Notes: generated by a model from the sequence alone, not told the origin. Positions 45,943 through 55,911 are shown, counted from the stretch's first letter. The stretch is 64,000 bases of DNA from Mycobacterium sp. IS-1742 (GCF_001500125.1 NZ_LQIV01000008.1:1-64000); one strand, 5' to 3'. Program-made: numbers and translations.

Positions 45943-48900
45943 ATGGAAGTTGCTGTTCGGTCATACTTGACCGCCGGTGTGGCCGTCGTTGGCGCCACAT
46001 CGATCGCGTTGGCTCCGGTCGAGGTACTGCCGCCGGACTTCCAGATTCGGGGCGACCGGATGGTCGCCGTTCTCGAAGACGTGTCGCTGTCCTCACTGGC
46101 TGATCTGATCGCCGCCGCGCAGGCCGCGTGGGCGCCCATCGGCGGTGCGGTCGACAGCGCCTCCCAGGCCGCCCAGGCCGCCATCGTCGGACTGAGCGGC
46201 GCGCTCGAAGCCGCGCTCGTCGAGGCCGTCGGACAGGGCAACAACGCCTTCCAGGCGGTCGTCGACGGTCTGCTCGACGGTGGCAGCGTGCTCGCGACCG
46301 CGATCGACAACGCCATCGCCAACTTCCCGTCGCCGCAGGCGTTCGTCGACGCCGTGGTGTCGGCGTTCGCGTCGGTGAACATCGATCTGGCGGGCGTCAT
46401 CGAGGTCGCGCTCGAAGCCGCACTCGAACTGGGCATCGAACTGGACGCCGGCGTGATCGGCGAGGCGTTCCTCGAGGCCGGAGCCGCTCTGGAGGCCGCG
46501 TTCAACGCCGCCCTGGCCGCCTTCCCCACGCCCGAAGAGTTCGTCGCCGCCTTCGAGGCCGCCCTCGGTGGTGTGATCCCGGGCTTCAACGCCGTCGCCA
46601 CGGCCGCCGCCGAGGCGTTCACCGAACTCTCGGCTGAGCTCGCCGCCGCGATCGATGCGGGTATCGCCGCGGGCGTGACCGCGTTCGACGCGTTCGTCGC
46701 GGGACTGCTCGACGCCGGTGGTGAACTGGCCGCTGCATTCAACGCCGCCCTGGAGGCCTTCCCGACGCCCGAGGCGTTCGTCGACGCGTTGGTGTCGGCC
46801 TTCGGCGCCATCGACGTCGAATTGGGCGCTGCCCTGGAGGTCGCGCTCGAGGCGCTCGTCGACCTCGGGATCGACATCGACGCCGGCGCCATCGCCGAGG
46901 CGCTCATCGAAGCCGGCGCCGACCTTGCCGCGGCCTTCGAGGGTGCGCTCGAGGGCTTCCCGACGCCGGCCGAGTTCTTCGCCGCCTTCAACGCCGCGAT
47001 CGCCGGCGCCCTGCCGGGGATCAATGCGTTCGCCGAGGCCGCCGCCGAGGCGCTCACCGACCTGTCGGGTGCGCTCGCCGCAGCCATCGACGCCGGTGCG
47101 GCAGCCGGGATCGAGGCGTTCGACGCCATCGTCACCGGCCTGCTCGACGCGGGTAGCGATCTCGCCGCCGCGTTCGCCGCGGCGATCGAGGCGTTCCCGA
47201 CGCCCGAGGCGTTCCTCGACGCGCTGGTGGACGCGTTCGCCGCCATCGACGTCGACCTGGGTGCGGCACTCGACGTCGCACTCGAAGCGGTCGTCGACAT
47301 CGCCCTGAACCCCGGGGCCATCGCCGAGGCGCTCATCGAGGCCGGCGCCGATCTGGCCGCCGTGTTCGAAGGCGCGATCGAAGGATTCCCGACCCCGGCC
47401 GACTTCTTCGCCGCCTTCAACGCCGCGATCGCCGGACTGGTGCCGGGCTTCAACATCTTCGCCGAAGCCGCCGCCGAGGCGTTCACCGACCTGTCGGGTG
47501 CGCTGTCGGGCGCATTGGAGGCCGGCTTCGCCGCGGGTCTCGACGCCTTCGAGTCGGTGATCGCCGGACTGCAGGACATCGGCGGTGAGCTGGCGACCGC
47601 GTTCGCGGCGGCCATCGAGGCGTTCCCGACGCCCGAGGCGTTCGTCGACGCCCTGGTGTCGGCCTTCGGCGCCATCGACGTCGACCTGGCCGGCGCGATC
47701 GACGTCGCGCTCGAGGCGCTCGTCGACCTGGGCATCGAGCTGGACGCAGGCGCGATCGCCGATGCGTTCCTGGAGGCCGGCGCCGAGTTCGCCGCACTGT
47801 TCAACGGTGTGCTCGACGGCTTCCCGACCCCGGAGGAGTTCATCGCGGCCTTCAACGCCGCCCTCGAGGGCGTCATCCCGGGCTTCGACGCACTCGCCGC
47901 GGCCACCGCCGAGGTGATCGCCGACCTCTCGGGCGCCCTGACGACGGCGCTGGAGACCGGTTTCGCCGCCGGGGTGGAGGCGTTCGACGCGATCGTCGCG
48001 GGTCTGCTCGACGCGGGAAGCGAACTCGCCGCGGCGTTCAACGCCGCGATCGAGGCCTTCCCGACCCCCGAGGCGTTCATCGACGCCCTGGTCTCGGCCT
48101 TCGGCGCCATCGACGTCGACCTGGCCGACGACATCGACGCCGCGCTCGAGGTGTTCGTGGAGCTGGGCCTGAACCTCGACGCCACCGCGATCGGCGAGGC
48201 GCTCGCCGAGGCGGGTGCGGAGCTGGCGGCGATCTTCGACGCCGCACTCGAGGGCTTCCCGTCACCCGCGGAGTTCGTCGCGGCCTTCGAGGCGGCTCTG
48301 GAAGGGGTCATCCCGGGGCTCAACGCGTTGGCCGATGCCACCGCCACGGCGCTCGCGAACTTCTCGGGCGCCCTGTCCGCCGCGATCGAGGCAGGCATCG
48401 CCGCAGGCGAGACCGCCTTCGAGGCGGTCATCGCCGGACTGCAGGATGCCGGTGGCCAGCTGGCCGCCGCGTTCGAGGCCGCACTGGAGGCGTTCCCGAC
48501 CCCCGAGGCGTTCATCGACGCTCTCGTCGACGCGTTCGCAGCCATCGACGTCGACCTCGGCGCCTCCCTGGAGGCGGCACTGGAGCTCATCGTCGACCTC
48601 GGCGTCGACCTCGATGCCGGCGTGATCGCCGATGCCCTCGTGAACGCGGGGGCGGAGCTGGCCGCGGCGTTCAACGCAGCGTTCGAGGGCTTCCCGACAC
48701 CGGCCGAGTTCGCCGCCGCGATCGAGGGTGCCATCGAGGCCTTCGCACCCGGCTTCAACGCGATCGCCGATGCGACCGCCGAAGCCCTCGGCAACCTGTC
48801 GGCCGCGCTCACCGCCGCCATCGAGTCGGGCATCGACATCAGCGGCGCCGCGTTCAACGCCTTCCTCGAGGCCCTGGTCGAGGGCGGTGGCACGCTCACC

Positions 48901-49989
48901 GCCGCGTTCGAGGCCGCGCTGGAGAACCTGCCCAGCCCGGAGGTGTTCATCAGCGCCCTGATCGAGGCGTCGGCTTCGCTCGGACCGGTGCTGGCCGACC
49001 TCGGCGCGTCCCTGGAGGCCGGCCTCGAAGCAGGCCTCGATCTGGGCGCCGCGGCGCTCGAGGGCTTCGCCGAGATCGGCGGGGAACTCTCCGCGGCGAT
49101 CGGAGCAAGCCTGGAGGGCCTGCCGACGCCCGCCGAGTTCATCGGCGGCTTCGCGGAAGCCGGTGCGCAGTTCGGTGCGGCAGCCGACGCCATCACCGAG
49201 ATCGGTGTCGACGCGGTCAACAACTTCGCCGCGGCGGCCAACGCCGTGGTCGAAGCGTTCCGCGCCACGGCGGTGTCGGCCCTGGAGAACGGCAACGACG
49301 CCCTCCAGGCGATCGGAGCCGGTATCTACGCCGCGGTGAACGCGTTCGCCGAGGCCGCGAGTGACGTCAACATCGGCGGTGCGATCAGCGCCGCGATCAG
49401 TGGCGCCATCCGCGGGGCCCTGGGTGGCTTTGGTGGCAGCCTCGGCGGTGAGCTCGGTGGCGGGATCAACACGCTGAGCGCCGATGCCGGTGAGGTCGCG
49501 TCGCCTGAGGTCACCTCGACCCGGATCGCGCCGGAGTCCCGGACCTTCTCGGTGGCCACGGCCCCCGTCGAAGAGGAGGCACCGGCTCCCGAGGCTAAGC
49601 TGCCTGCGCTGCCGGAGGTGAAGATCAATCCGGTCGTGCCGGCCAACCCGGCGGCCGAACTGCAGAAGCAGATCCAGCAGGGTCAGGTGCAGCTGCGTGA
49701 GGCTCTCGACACCGCGGGCAAGCAGGTCAACGACGGGCTGAACCAGACCCGCAAGAACCTGGAGGGGGCGGCGGAGCAGACCCGCAAGAACCTCGAGGGG
49801 GCGGCGAACCAGACCCGCAAGAACCTCGAAGGAGCGGCCAACCAGACCCGCAAGAACCTCGACGGGGTCCGGAAGAACATCGAGAACGCTGTCAGCGGCA
49901 ACAAGAAGCCGGCCAGCGACTCGACGAAGAAGGAATCGGCTGACACCTCCAAGAAGAAGGAGACGGCCAGCGCCTCCGCTTCGGAGTAA
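45943..49989 (+). CDS. Exported protein 2: 1348-residue protein with seven 145-residue repeats
   Basis: The N-terminal signal (VRSYLTAGVAVVGATSIALAPV, then LPPD) is shared with the genes at 43748 and 50399. Seven tandem units follow, each with two half-motifs F-P-T-P-E-A-F and F-P-T-P-A-E-F. Residues 64-1106 lack Lys, Arg, His, Cys, Met, Trp and Tyr, so the domain is acidic and hydrophobic and probably forms amphipathic helices. A Gly-rich patch (about 1140-1180), a Pro/Glu linker and a basic tail with four 11-residue QTRKNLEGAAN-type repeats end the protein. No family recognised. A surface or mycomembrane scaffold is inference. Confidence 0.85.
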   Translation: MEVAVRSYLTAGVAVVGATSIALAPVEVLPPDFQIRGDRMVAVLEDVSLSSLADLIAAAQAAWAPIGGAVDSASQAAQAAIVGLSGALEAALVEAVGQGNNAFQAVVDGLLDGGSVLATAIDNAIANFPSPQAFVDAVVSAFASVNIDLAGVIEVALEAALELGIELDAGVIGEAFLEAGAALEAAFNAALAAFPTPEEFVAAFEAALGGVIPGFNAVATAAAEAFTELSAELAAAIDAGIAAGVTAFDAFVAGLLDAGGELAAAFNAALEAFPTPEAFVDALVSAFGAIDVELGAALEVALEALVDLGIDIDAGAIAEALIEAGADLAAAFEGALEGFPTPAEFFAAFNAAIAGALPGINAFAEAAAEALTDLSGALAAAIDAGAAAGIEAFDAIVTGLLDAGSDLAAAFAAAIEAFPTPEAFLDALVDAFAAIDVDLGAALDVALEAVVDIALNPGAIAEALIEAGADLAAVFEGAIEGFPTPADFFAAFNAAIAGLVPGFNIFAEAAAEAFTDLSGALSGALEAGFAAGLDAFESVIAGLQDIGGELATAFAAAIEAFPTPEAFVDALVSAFGAIDVDLAGAIDVALEALVDLGIELDAGAIADAFLEAGAEFAALFNGVLDGFPTPEEFIAAFNAALEGVIPGFDALAAATAEVIADLSGALTTALETGFAAGVEAFDAIVAGLLDAGSELAAAFNAAIEAFPTPEAFIDALVSAFGAIDVDLADDIDAALEVFVELGLNLDATAIGEALAEAGAELAAIFDAALEGFPSPAEFVAAFEAALEGVIPGLNALADATATALANFSGALSAAIEAGIAAGETAFEAVIAGLQDAGGQLAAAFEAALEAFPTPEAFIDALVDAFAAIDVDLGASLEAALELIVDLGVDLDAGVIADALVNAGAELAAAFNAAFEGFPTPAEFAAAIEGAIEAFAPGFNAIADATAEALGNLSAALTAAIESGIDISGAAFNAFLEALVEGGGTLTAAFEAALENLPSPEVFISALIEASASLGPVLADLGASLEAGLEAGLDLGAAALEGFAEIGGELSAAIGASLEGLPTPAEFIGGFAEAGAQFGAAADAITEIGVDAVNNFAAAANAVVEAFRATAVSALENGNDALQAIGAGIYAAVNAFAEAASDVNIGGAISAAISGAIRGALGGFGGSLGGELGGGINTLSADAGEVASPEVTSTRIAPESRTFSVATAPVEEEAPAPEAKLPALPEVKINPVVPANPAAELQKQIQQGQVQLREALDTAGKQVNDGLNQTRKNLEGAAEQTRKNLEGAANQTRKNLEGAANQTRKNLDGVRKNIENAVSGNKKPASDSTKKESADTSKKKETASASASE
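46324..49140 (+). repeat. Seven tandem 435-bp coding repeats
   Basis: The first half-motif starts at 46324, 46759, 47194, 47623, 48058, 48493 and 48928; the second at 46522, 46957, 47386, 47821, 48256, 48691 and 49120. Spacing is 435 bp except for 429 bp where 6 bp (two codons) were lost in unit 3 and again in unit 7. Units 2-6 are most alike; units 1 and 7 have diverged (F-P-S-P-Q-A-F and L-P-S-P-E-V-F). Confidence 0.9.
49744..49875 (+). repeat. Four 33-bp repeats encoding an 11-residue basic coiled-coil motif
   Basis: CAGACCCGCAAGAACCT recurs at 49744, 49777, 49810 and 49843, exactly 33 bp apart, encoding QTRKNL(E/D)G with Ala/Asn fillers. An 11-residue period fits a right-handed or hendecad coiled coil. 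Confidence 0.85.
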
Positions 49990-50398
49990 TCAGTAGCACC
50001 GCGGCCCCGGACTTTCGAGTCCGGGGCCGCTTTGCGCTGTCGGCCCGTGAGCGTCCGGGCCCGCCTGCAAAGATCCGACCGGTATGTGACGCATGGACTA
50101 CCTGCACCGAGGTCTCGGGTCGCCCTTCATGCGCAAAGATTTTTGATTCCTCAATCGAATGATAACGATCTTGAATTTGCCAGTGGCTGTCAACTGTCAG
50201 CGTCAGACGTCTCTTTGCAGACGCGCCGAGAAGCTGATCATGGCGTCTACATGGGATTTCAGCGACCCATCTCCGTAGATCAGCGCTCGCACATCATCGC
50301 GAGCGTGACAAGAAAAAAGTTTGCCAATTCATTCATCCGTGATCTTACTGAGAGGTAAGTTGTCGGGCGTCATGATTTACGTCGACGTAAGGAGACCC
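49990..50398. other. 409-bp intergenic region between the two repeat-island genes
   Basis: It begins with the intrinsic terminator described separately. The rest is comparatively AT-rich and has no supported gene. TTGCCA (50321-50326) followed about 17 bases later by CTTACT (50344-50349) is a weak promoter candidate. AAGGAG (50389-50394) serves the next ATG at 50399. Confidence 0.55.
50001..50030 (+). terminator. Intrinsic terminator after the giant repeat gene
   Basis: GCGGCCCCGGACT (50001-50013) pairs perfectly over 13 bp with AGTCCGGGGCCGC (50018-50030) around a TTCG tetraloop and is followed by TTTGCG. It lies 11 bases after the stop codon. Very strong hairpin. Confidence 0.85.
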
Positions 50399-51634
50399 AT
50401 GCACATCGCAGCCCGTTCTTATCTCTGCACCGGGGTGGCGCTCGTCGGCGCCGGCGCGATCGCGATCAGCCCGGTCGCACCGCCTCTGCCCGACGCGACG
50501 GTGCCGTCGCTGTCCACGATCGACGTCGAGCTGAACGCCGCCGTCAATCCCATCCAGACCTGGATCGAGGTCTTCGGAGAGGCGGCCGAGAACCTCGCAA
50601 GCCTCGGGCAGACGGTGGCGGAGAACCCGGCACCGATCCTGCAGCAGGTGATCGAGAATCAGCTCGGATACATCGAACAGCTGACTCCGGCCTTCCAGGA
50701 ATTCGCCGAAGGCTTCGTCGAGGCCCTGAACCCGTTGAACCCCGAAGGCATCCCCGCGAACGTGCAGGCGGCCGTCGAACAGATCGTCACGGGCAATCCG
50801 GCAGAGGGCTTCCCGGCACTCTTCCAGGCGTTCCTCACCCCGATCCTGTTCCCCGCGCTCGGGGTGCTGGTGGGTGTGCAGGAAGTCATCACGGCCAGCG
50901 CCGAGAACATGCTCGACGTCGCCAACATGGCCGTGACGGCCTTCGCGACGGTGGCGCTGGGGGCGATCCTCCCGGTCGCCAGTGTCTTCAGCGGGTTGGG
51001 TGCGGCCACCCAGGCCATCGTGGACGCCGCGGTCGACGGCGACATCCTCGGTGCGGTGGCCGCCGCGCTCGATGTTCCCGGCGTCGTCACCGGCGCATTC
51101 CTCAACGGCTTCGGCTTCGACGGCGGCCTGCTGACAGCCGGCTCGGGGACGATCGCCGGACTCCTCAACCTGCGTCAGATGATCGCCGACGCGCTCAAGC
51201 CCCCAGCGCCCGTCCTGCGCGTTGCCGACGTGACGTCGACGAACACCGAGGCCGCCGAGACGGTGACCTTCGACGTCACCGAGTCGGGTGTGACGCCCGC
51301 GGCACTCACGAGCTCGCCCGCCGCCGACGACGCATCCGAGACTCCCGCCCCCGAGCCGGGTGACGGCGCAGCCGCCGTTGACGAGGTGGACGAGAAGGGC
51401 GGCGAGGAGGTCGACGAGAAGACCGAGGGCTCCGAAGAAGAGGCCCTCGAGGAAGAGGTCCCCGCCGAGGACGCTGTCGACGACACACTCGAGGACGACA
51501 CGCTCGAGGACGACGCACCCGAGGAGGAGACCGGGGACGACGGCACCACCGAGCAGGCGCCCTCTGACGACGACGCGAACGAGACCGGTGACGACGAGAC
51601 CGGCGACAAGGAGACCGAAGGCGCCGAAGCCTGA
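50399..51634 (+). CDS. Exported protein 3 with a strongly acidic C-terminal tail
   Basis: 411 residues. Signal IAARSYLCTGVALVGAGAIAISPVAPPLPD is nearly the same as that of the 45943 product. The middle (about 40-290) is helical and hydrophobic with a long non-polar stretch (NMAVTAFATVALGAILPVASVFSGLG) that could enter a membrane. The last ~100 residues are mostly Asp/Glu (for example EEEALEEEVPAEDAVDD). AAGGAG is four bases before the ATG; the open frame back to 50321 has no site. No domain recognised. Confidence 0.8.
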   Translation: MHIAARSYLCTGVALVGAGAIAISPVAPPLPDATVPSLSTIDVELNAAVNPIQTWIEVFGEAAENLASLGQTVAENPAPILQQVIENQLGYIEQLTPAFQEFAEGFVEALNPLNPEGIPANVQAAVEQIVTGNPAEGFPALFQAFLTPILFPALGVLVGVQEVITASAENMLDVANMAVTAFATVALGAILPVASVFSGLGAATQAIVDAAVDGDILGAVAAALDVPGVVTGAFLNGFGFDGGLLTAGSGTIAGLLNLRQMIADALKPPAPVLRVADVTSTNTEAAETVTFDVTESGVTPAALTSSPAADDASETPAPEPGDGAAAVDEVDEKGGEEVDEKTEGSEEEALEEEVPAEDAVDDTLEDDTLEDDAPEEETGDDGTTEQAPSDDDANETGDDETGDKETEGAEA

Positions 51635-51651
51635 TCCGATCGCCGGAACGG

Positions 51652-51681
51652 CGGGCCCTCACCCCTCGGGGTGGGGGCCCG
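51652..51681. terminator. Bidirectional terminator between exported protein 3 and lpqW
   Basis: CGGGCCCTCACCCC (51652-51665) pairs with GGGGTGGGGGCCCG (51668-51681), 14 positions with one G-T pair and a very short loop, followed by TTTCG on the plus strand. It lies between two convergent genes and can serve both. Confidence 0.75.
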
Positions 51682-51686
51682 TTTCG

Positions 51687-53573
51687 TCACTGCGGCGACT
51701 TCACCCACCTGCCCGCATCTCCGACGATGCCGACGGGCACCGCGCCGGAGAGGCTCACGTTCTGCACACTCGGCCCGGCCGCGACGATCGTGGTGTCCTG
51801 CAGGATCGGCAGCACCGTCCACATGTTCCACAGCCGTGGCTCGACGGCGTCGATCACCTCGGCGATCGGCTCGCTGCCGTCCAGCGCGGCGTCGATCTTC
51901 GGTTGGATGCTGCGGTCGCACACACCGGTGATGTTGCTCGGCGCCTGCACCAGCGCACCGGATTCCGGTGCCGGGCTCGGCGTGGTCGTGGGGGTGGCCG
52001 TCGGAGCGGCGCGAGTCGTCGTGGGAGACGTGCGAGACGTGGTCGGCGAGGGTTGCGGCGGTCCGGGCGCCGGCGGCGCGGTCGCCACGGGCGTCGCCTC
52101 CAGCGCCGGGCAGCCGTACCGCGAGGCCAGCGCCGTGGCCAGGTCTCCCCCGGCCTGATGCCAGCCCACGACGGCGTCGACCCGGTTCTCGGCCAACGCC
52201 TCCCCGTAGAGCGTCACCGGGTCCAGCGCCAGCACCGACGCTTCGATCCCGACGTTGCGGAGTTGGTCGGCGGCGGTGTTCGCGACGGCGACCGACGTCG
52301 GATCGTTGGCGGCCACTCCGAGCACGAGGGTGAGCGGCACACCGTCCTTCGCGATCCGCCCGCGGTTGAGGTCCGGCGCGGGCGCACCGGGCTCCGTCGG
52401 CGGCGAATCTCCCACCGGCGCCATCTGGTACCCCGCCTCCGCCAACAGTTCCAGGGCCGCGTCGGTGCCCAGCGCGGGCGGCGCCGTCGGCACGTATCCG
52501 GGATCGGACGGTGAGCGCACCTGCGCCTGGGCCAGCGTGACGGTGTTGTCGTCGCCCGCGCCCACCGACGCCAGCAGGTCGACGTCGAGCAGGCCGAGGA
52601 TCGCCCGGCGAACCGACGGGTCCGCGAGTTCGGGCAGCTGTCCGCGCAGCGTCACCTGCATGACCCGCGGTGTCACAATACGGGCCGTCCGCACATCCGG
52701 GATCGCGCTGAGTTGCGCGAAAGTCGCTGCGCCACCGTGCACCTGGGCGACCTGGGTGTCACCGTTGCGGATCGAGTCGGCCAGCGCGGCAGGCGCACCG
52801 CCCCGGCGGAACAGCACCAGGTCGGGTTTGGCGGGCGCACTCCAGTACCGGTCGTTGCGTGCCAGCAGGATCTCGTCGCGCTGCGGATCGATGGTCTCCA
52901 CCCGGAACTGTCCGCCGGTCACGGGCATCGCCTCGGCCAGACCGGCGCCGAACCCGCCCGGCACGTCCTTGACGATGTGCGCGGGCAGGATGTTGTTGAA
53001 CAGCTCGCGCCACGCCGGGTAGGGCTGCGAGAACGTCACCACGACCTGCTTGGCGCCCTCGACGGACTGCACGCCGGTGATGAGGTCGTAGCCGGCGGGG
53101 TCGACGACACCGGGCTGGCTGACCATCTGACGCCACAGATACCAGTAGTCGTCGGCGCCGATGGGCGCGTTGTCCGTCCACTGCGCCTCGGGCCGGATGT
53201 TGTAGGTGACGGTGAAGGGGTTCTCGTCGGTCACCTCGGCCGATTCCAGCAACGTCGGGTCCATCTCCCACCGCGACCCGGTCGGCGAGTTCTGATCCGG
53301 GATCGGCCGGAACGAACTCGGCAGCACCAGCGCGGCGATCGCGGCGTTCACCGGCGACTGATCGGAGAGCAGGTGCGGGTTGAACCCGGGGCCGATCGAA
53401 TCGATCGCCACGATGATCTGGGTCGCCTTGGGCGCCGGCGGCGGGGTGGTCTCGGGCGTCTCCGTGCTCTGCGGCGCCGGCGGCGGGCTCACGGTGCAGC
53501 CGCCGAGCAGCAGCGCCGCGGTGGAGACCAACGCCCCCACGGTCACACGATGACGGCGGGGACGGGTCGGCAC
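51687..53573 (-). CDS. lpqW: Lipoprotein LpqW (solute-binding-protein fold)
   Basis: 628 residues. A signal peptide ends in the lipobox LLGGC with the modified Cys26. The body is a family 5 extracellular solute-binding fold ([41 protein letters not shown]) without neighbouring ABC genes. In M. smegmatis LpqW controls the branch between polar PIMs and lipomannan/lipoarabinomannan by acting with PimE, and pimE is also in this window. GTG 53573 has GAGGAG just upstream and gives a proper signal peptide; the open frame to 53639 does not. A Pro/Thr-rich insertion lies near residue 530. Confidence 0.92.
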   Translation of the reverse strand: MPTRPRRHRVTVGALVSTAALLLGGCTVSPPPAPQSTETPETTPPPAPKATQIIVAIDSIGPGFNPHLLSDQSPVNAAIAALVLPSSFRPIPDQNSPTGSRWEMDPTLLESAEVTDENPFTVTYNIRPEAQWTDNAPIGADDYWYLWRQMVSQPGVVDPAGYDLITGVQSVEGAKQVVVTFSQPYPAWRELFNNILPAHIVKDVPGGFGAGLAEAMPVTGGQFRVETIDPQRDEILLARNDRYWSAPAKPDLVLFRRGGAPAALADSIRNGDTQVAQVHGGAATFAQLSAIPDVRTARIVTPRVMQVTLRGQLPELADPSVRRAILGLLDVDLLASVGAGDDNTVTLAQAQVRSPSDPGYVPTAPPALGTDAALELLAEAGYQMAPVGDSPPTEPGAPAPDLNRGRIAKDGVPLTLVLGVAANDPTSVAVANTAADQLRNVGIEASVLALDPVTLYGEALAENRVDAVVGWHQAGGDLATALASRYGCPALEATPVATAPPAPGPPQPSPTTSRTSPTTTRAAPTATPTTTPSPAPESGALVQAPSNITGVCDRSIQPKIDAALDGSEPIAEVIDAVEPRLWNMWTVLPILQDTTIVAAGPSVQNVSLSGAVPVGIVGDAGRWVKSPQ

Positions 53574-53607
53574 GCTCCTCAGAGTATCGGCCGCCGTGGC
53601 TCGGCCA

Positions 53608-55497
53608 TCAATTCCGCGCCTTCGCCCGCGAGCGCGCACGCGCCCGCAGCGTGGCGTCCAGCTCGACCTTGCGCACCCGCACGACCTCCGGGGTGACCTC
53701 GACGCATTCGTCCTCGGCGCAGAACTCCATGGCCTGTTCGAGGCCGAGCTCGAGCGGACGGGCCAGCGTCTCCATCACGTCGGCGGTGGAGCTGCGCATG
53801 TTGGTCAGCTTCTTCTCACGGGTGACGTTGACGTCGAGATCCTCGGCGCGCGGGTTGATTCCGACGACCTGTCCCTCGTAGGTGTCGTCCCCCGGCTCGA
53901 CGAAGAACTGGCCGCGGTCGGCGAGCTGGATCATCGCGAACGGTGTCACCGAACCGCTGCGGTCCGAGACCAACGAGCCGGTGTGGCGGGCGCGGATCTC
54001 CCCCGCCCACGGGCGGTAGCCGTCGAACACCGCGTTGGCGATGCCGGTGCCGCGGGTCAGTGTGAGGAAGTCGGTGCGGAAGCCGATCAGGCCGCGGCTC
54101 GGGACGATGAAGTCCATCCGCACCCAGCCCGCGGCGTGGTTGGCCATGTCCTCCATGCGGCCCTTGCGGGCGGCCATCAGCTGTGTGACGGCGCCGACGA
54201 ACTCCTCGGGACAGTCGACGGTCAGCGCCTCGAACGGTTCGTGCAGCTTGCCGTCGATGGTCTGCGTGACCACCTGCGGCTTGCCGACCGTGAGCTCGAA
54301 TCCCTCGCGGCGCATCTGCTCGACGAGCACGGCCAGGGCCAGCTCGCCGCGGCCCTGCACCTCCCAGGCGTCCGGCCTGCCGATGTCGACGATCTTGAGC
54401 GAGACGTTGCCGACGAGTTCAGAGTCCAACCGCGACTTGACCATCCGGGCGGTCAGCTTGTGGCCGGACACCTTGCCGGCCAACGGGGAGGTGTTGGTGC
54501 CGATGGTCACCGAGATGGCAGGTTCGTCGACGGTGATGCGCGGCAGGGCGTGCGCGTGGTCCGGATCGGCCAGCGTGTCGCCGATCATGATCTCCGGGAT
54601 GCCGGCCACGGCCACGATGTCACCGGCGATGGCCTCCTCGGTGGCGGTCCGTTCGACACCGACGGTGACGAGCAGTTCGGTGATCTTGGCGTTGGTGATC
54701 ACCGGGTGGCCGTCCACCTCGCGCATCCAGGCCACCTGCTGCCCCTTGCGGATGCGGCCCTTGTAGATGCGGATCAGCGCGAGCCGGCCGAGGAACGCCG
54801 AGGCGTCGAGGTTGGTCACCAGAGCCTGCAGCGGTGCGTCGGGGTCGCCCTGCGGCGGCGGGATGTGCTCGAGCAGCACGTCGAAGAGGGGGTCGAGGTT
54901 CTCCCCGTCGGGGTTCTCGCCGTTGGCGGGCTCGGTGGTGCTCGCGATGCCGGCTCGGCCGGAGGCGTACAGCACCGGCAGCCCGAGCGCCTCCTCGGCG
55001 GCCTTCTGCGCCTCGTCGTCGAGGTCGGACGCGACGTCGAGCAGCAGGTCGTGGCTCTCGGAGACCACCTCCGCGATGCGGGCGTCGGGGCGGTCGGTCT
55101 TGTTCACGACGAGGATGACCGGCAGGTGCGCGGCCAGCGCCTTGCGCAGCACGAAGCGGGTCTGCGGGAGCGGCCCCTCGGACGCGTCGACCAGCAGGAG
55201 CACACCGTCGACCATGGACAGGCCGCGCTCGACCTCACCGCCGAAGTCGGCGTGGCCCGGGGTGTCGATCACGTTGATGACGGTCATCGTCCCGTCGGGG
55301 TGATGCCGGTGCACCGCGGTGTTCTTCGCGAGGATGGTGATGCCTTTTTCCTTCTCCAGATCACCGGAGTCCATCAACCGCTCGACCGCGTCGTCACCGC
55401 GGTGGCTCAGCGCACCGGACTGCCGCAGCATCGCATCGACCAGGGTCGTTTTGCCGTGGTCGACGTGGGCGACGATGGCGACATTCCGAAAATCCAC
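53608..55497 (-). CDS. typA: Ribosome-associated translational GTPase TypA/BipA
   Basis: 629 residues, full length. G1 AHVDHGKTT, switch [15 protein letters not shown]4 NKTDRPDA and the C-terminal BipA-specific domain ([13 protein letters not shown]) are intact. TypA is an EF-G-like GTPase that binds the ribosome under stress or low temperature and helps 50S assembly. It is transcribed towards lpqW with a 34-base gap. The order typA-lpqW is conserved in mycobacteria. Confidence 0.96.
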   Translation of the reverse strand: MDFRNVAIVAHVDHGKTTLVDAMLRQSGALSHRGDDAVERLMDSGDLEKEKGITILAKNTAVHRHHPDGTMTVINVIDTPGHADFGGEVERGLSMVDGVLLLVDASEGPLPQTRFVLRKALAAHLPVILVVNKTDRPDARIAEVVSESHDLLLDVASDLDDEAQKAAEEALGLPVLYASGRAGIASTTEPANGENPDGENLDPLFDVLLEHIPPPQGDPDAPLQALVTNLDASAFLGRLALIRIYKGRIRKGQQVAWMREVDGHPVITNAKITELLVTVGVERTATEEAIAGDIVAVAGIPEIMIGDTLADPDHAHALPRITVDEPAISVTIGTNTSPLAGKVSGHKLTARMVKSRLDSELVGNVSLKIVDIGRPDAWEVQGRGELALAVLVEQMRREGFELTVGKPQVVTQTIDGKLHEPFEALTVDCPEEFVGAVTQLMAARKGRMEDMANHAAGWVRMDFIVPSRGLIGFRTDFLTLTRGTGIANAVFDGYRPWAGEIRARHTGSLVSDRSGSVTPFAMIQLADRGQFFVEPGDDTYEGQVVGINPRAEDLDVNVTREKKLTNMRSSTADVMETLARPLELGLEQAMEFCAEDECVEVTPEVVRVRKVELDATLRARARSRAKARN

Positions 55498-55592
55498 GTC
55501 GGTGATTGTCGCAGTGCGGTGACTCGATCGCGAAATGCACGCCCCGGCATGCGAGGGAGGTCACCGCCGGCCGATCGCGCCGTGGCAATGTA

Positions 55593-55811
55593 ATGGCGCC
55601 CGACCTCCCGCCCACCAGCCACCGTCAGGATCCCGTCCGCGCCGTGAAGTCCAGCAAGTTCGCCGAGCTGAAACCGAAGAAGAAGTGCTGCCGCAGCAAG
55701 CCGCGGTGCAAACGGTGCCCGCTGGTGGTGCACAAGGTGCTCAAGGCCGAGCACATGGGCATCAGGGGCAAGGAGCTGGAGAAGGTCTACAAGCGCGCAC
55801 GCAAGGCCTGA
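55593..55811 (+). CDS. Small basic Cys-rich protein, possible zinc binder
   Basis: 72 residues. The core FAELKPKKKCCRSKPRCKRCP contains four Cys, with a CxxxxCxxC spacing suited to zinc, followed by a basic helix (KELEKVYKRARKA). The combination resembles small ribosome- or RNA-binding proteins of actinobacteria. ATG 55593 is the first start after the divergent typA promoter region. Conserved hypothetical; function unknown. Confidence 0.7.
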   Translation: MAPDLPPTSHRQDPVRAVKSSKFAELKPKKKCCRSKPRCKRCPLVVHKVLKAEHMGIRGKELEKVYKRARKA

Positions 55812-55911
55812 CGACCCCGCTGACCTGTGAATTCTCCGCCGCGTCCGTCGTTCGGCGAGTACCGTTGATGGCACCCGTCGAGATCTGTCGTACGTGCTTG
55901 GAGGTGCGATC

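Noticed and set aside
46324-49140. CRISPR array or transposon repeats
   Set aside because: The repeats are in frame, 435 bp long and encode protein; there are no spacers or terminal inverted repeats.
45894-49295. Minus-strand open frame of 1133 codons opposite the giant repeat gene
   Set aside because: Product is monotonous Ala/Ser/Met/Arg, no ribosome-binding site, and the plus-strand gene has a promoter, export signal and exact repeats. The open frame results from GC-rich repeat codons.
43748-51634. PE-PGRS or PPE identity for the island proteins
   Set aside because: They lack the PE and PPE N-terminal motifs and Gly-Gly-Ala/Asn repeats; only location recalls PE11/PPE17.
53596-55593. Plus-strand open frame opposite typA
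   Set aside because: typA has all G motifs; the opposite frame is a shadow.
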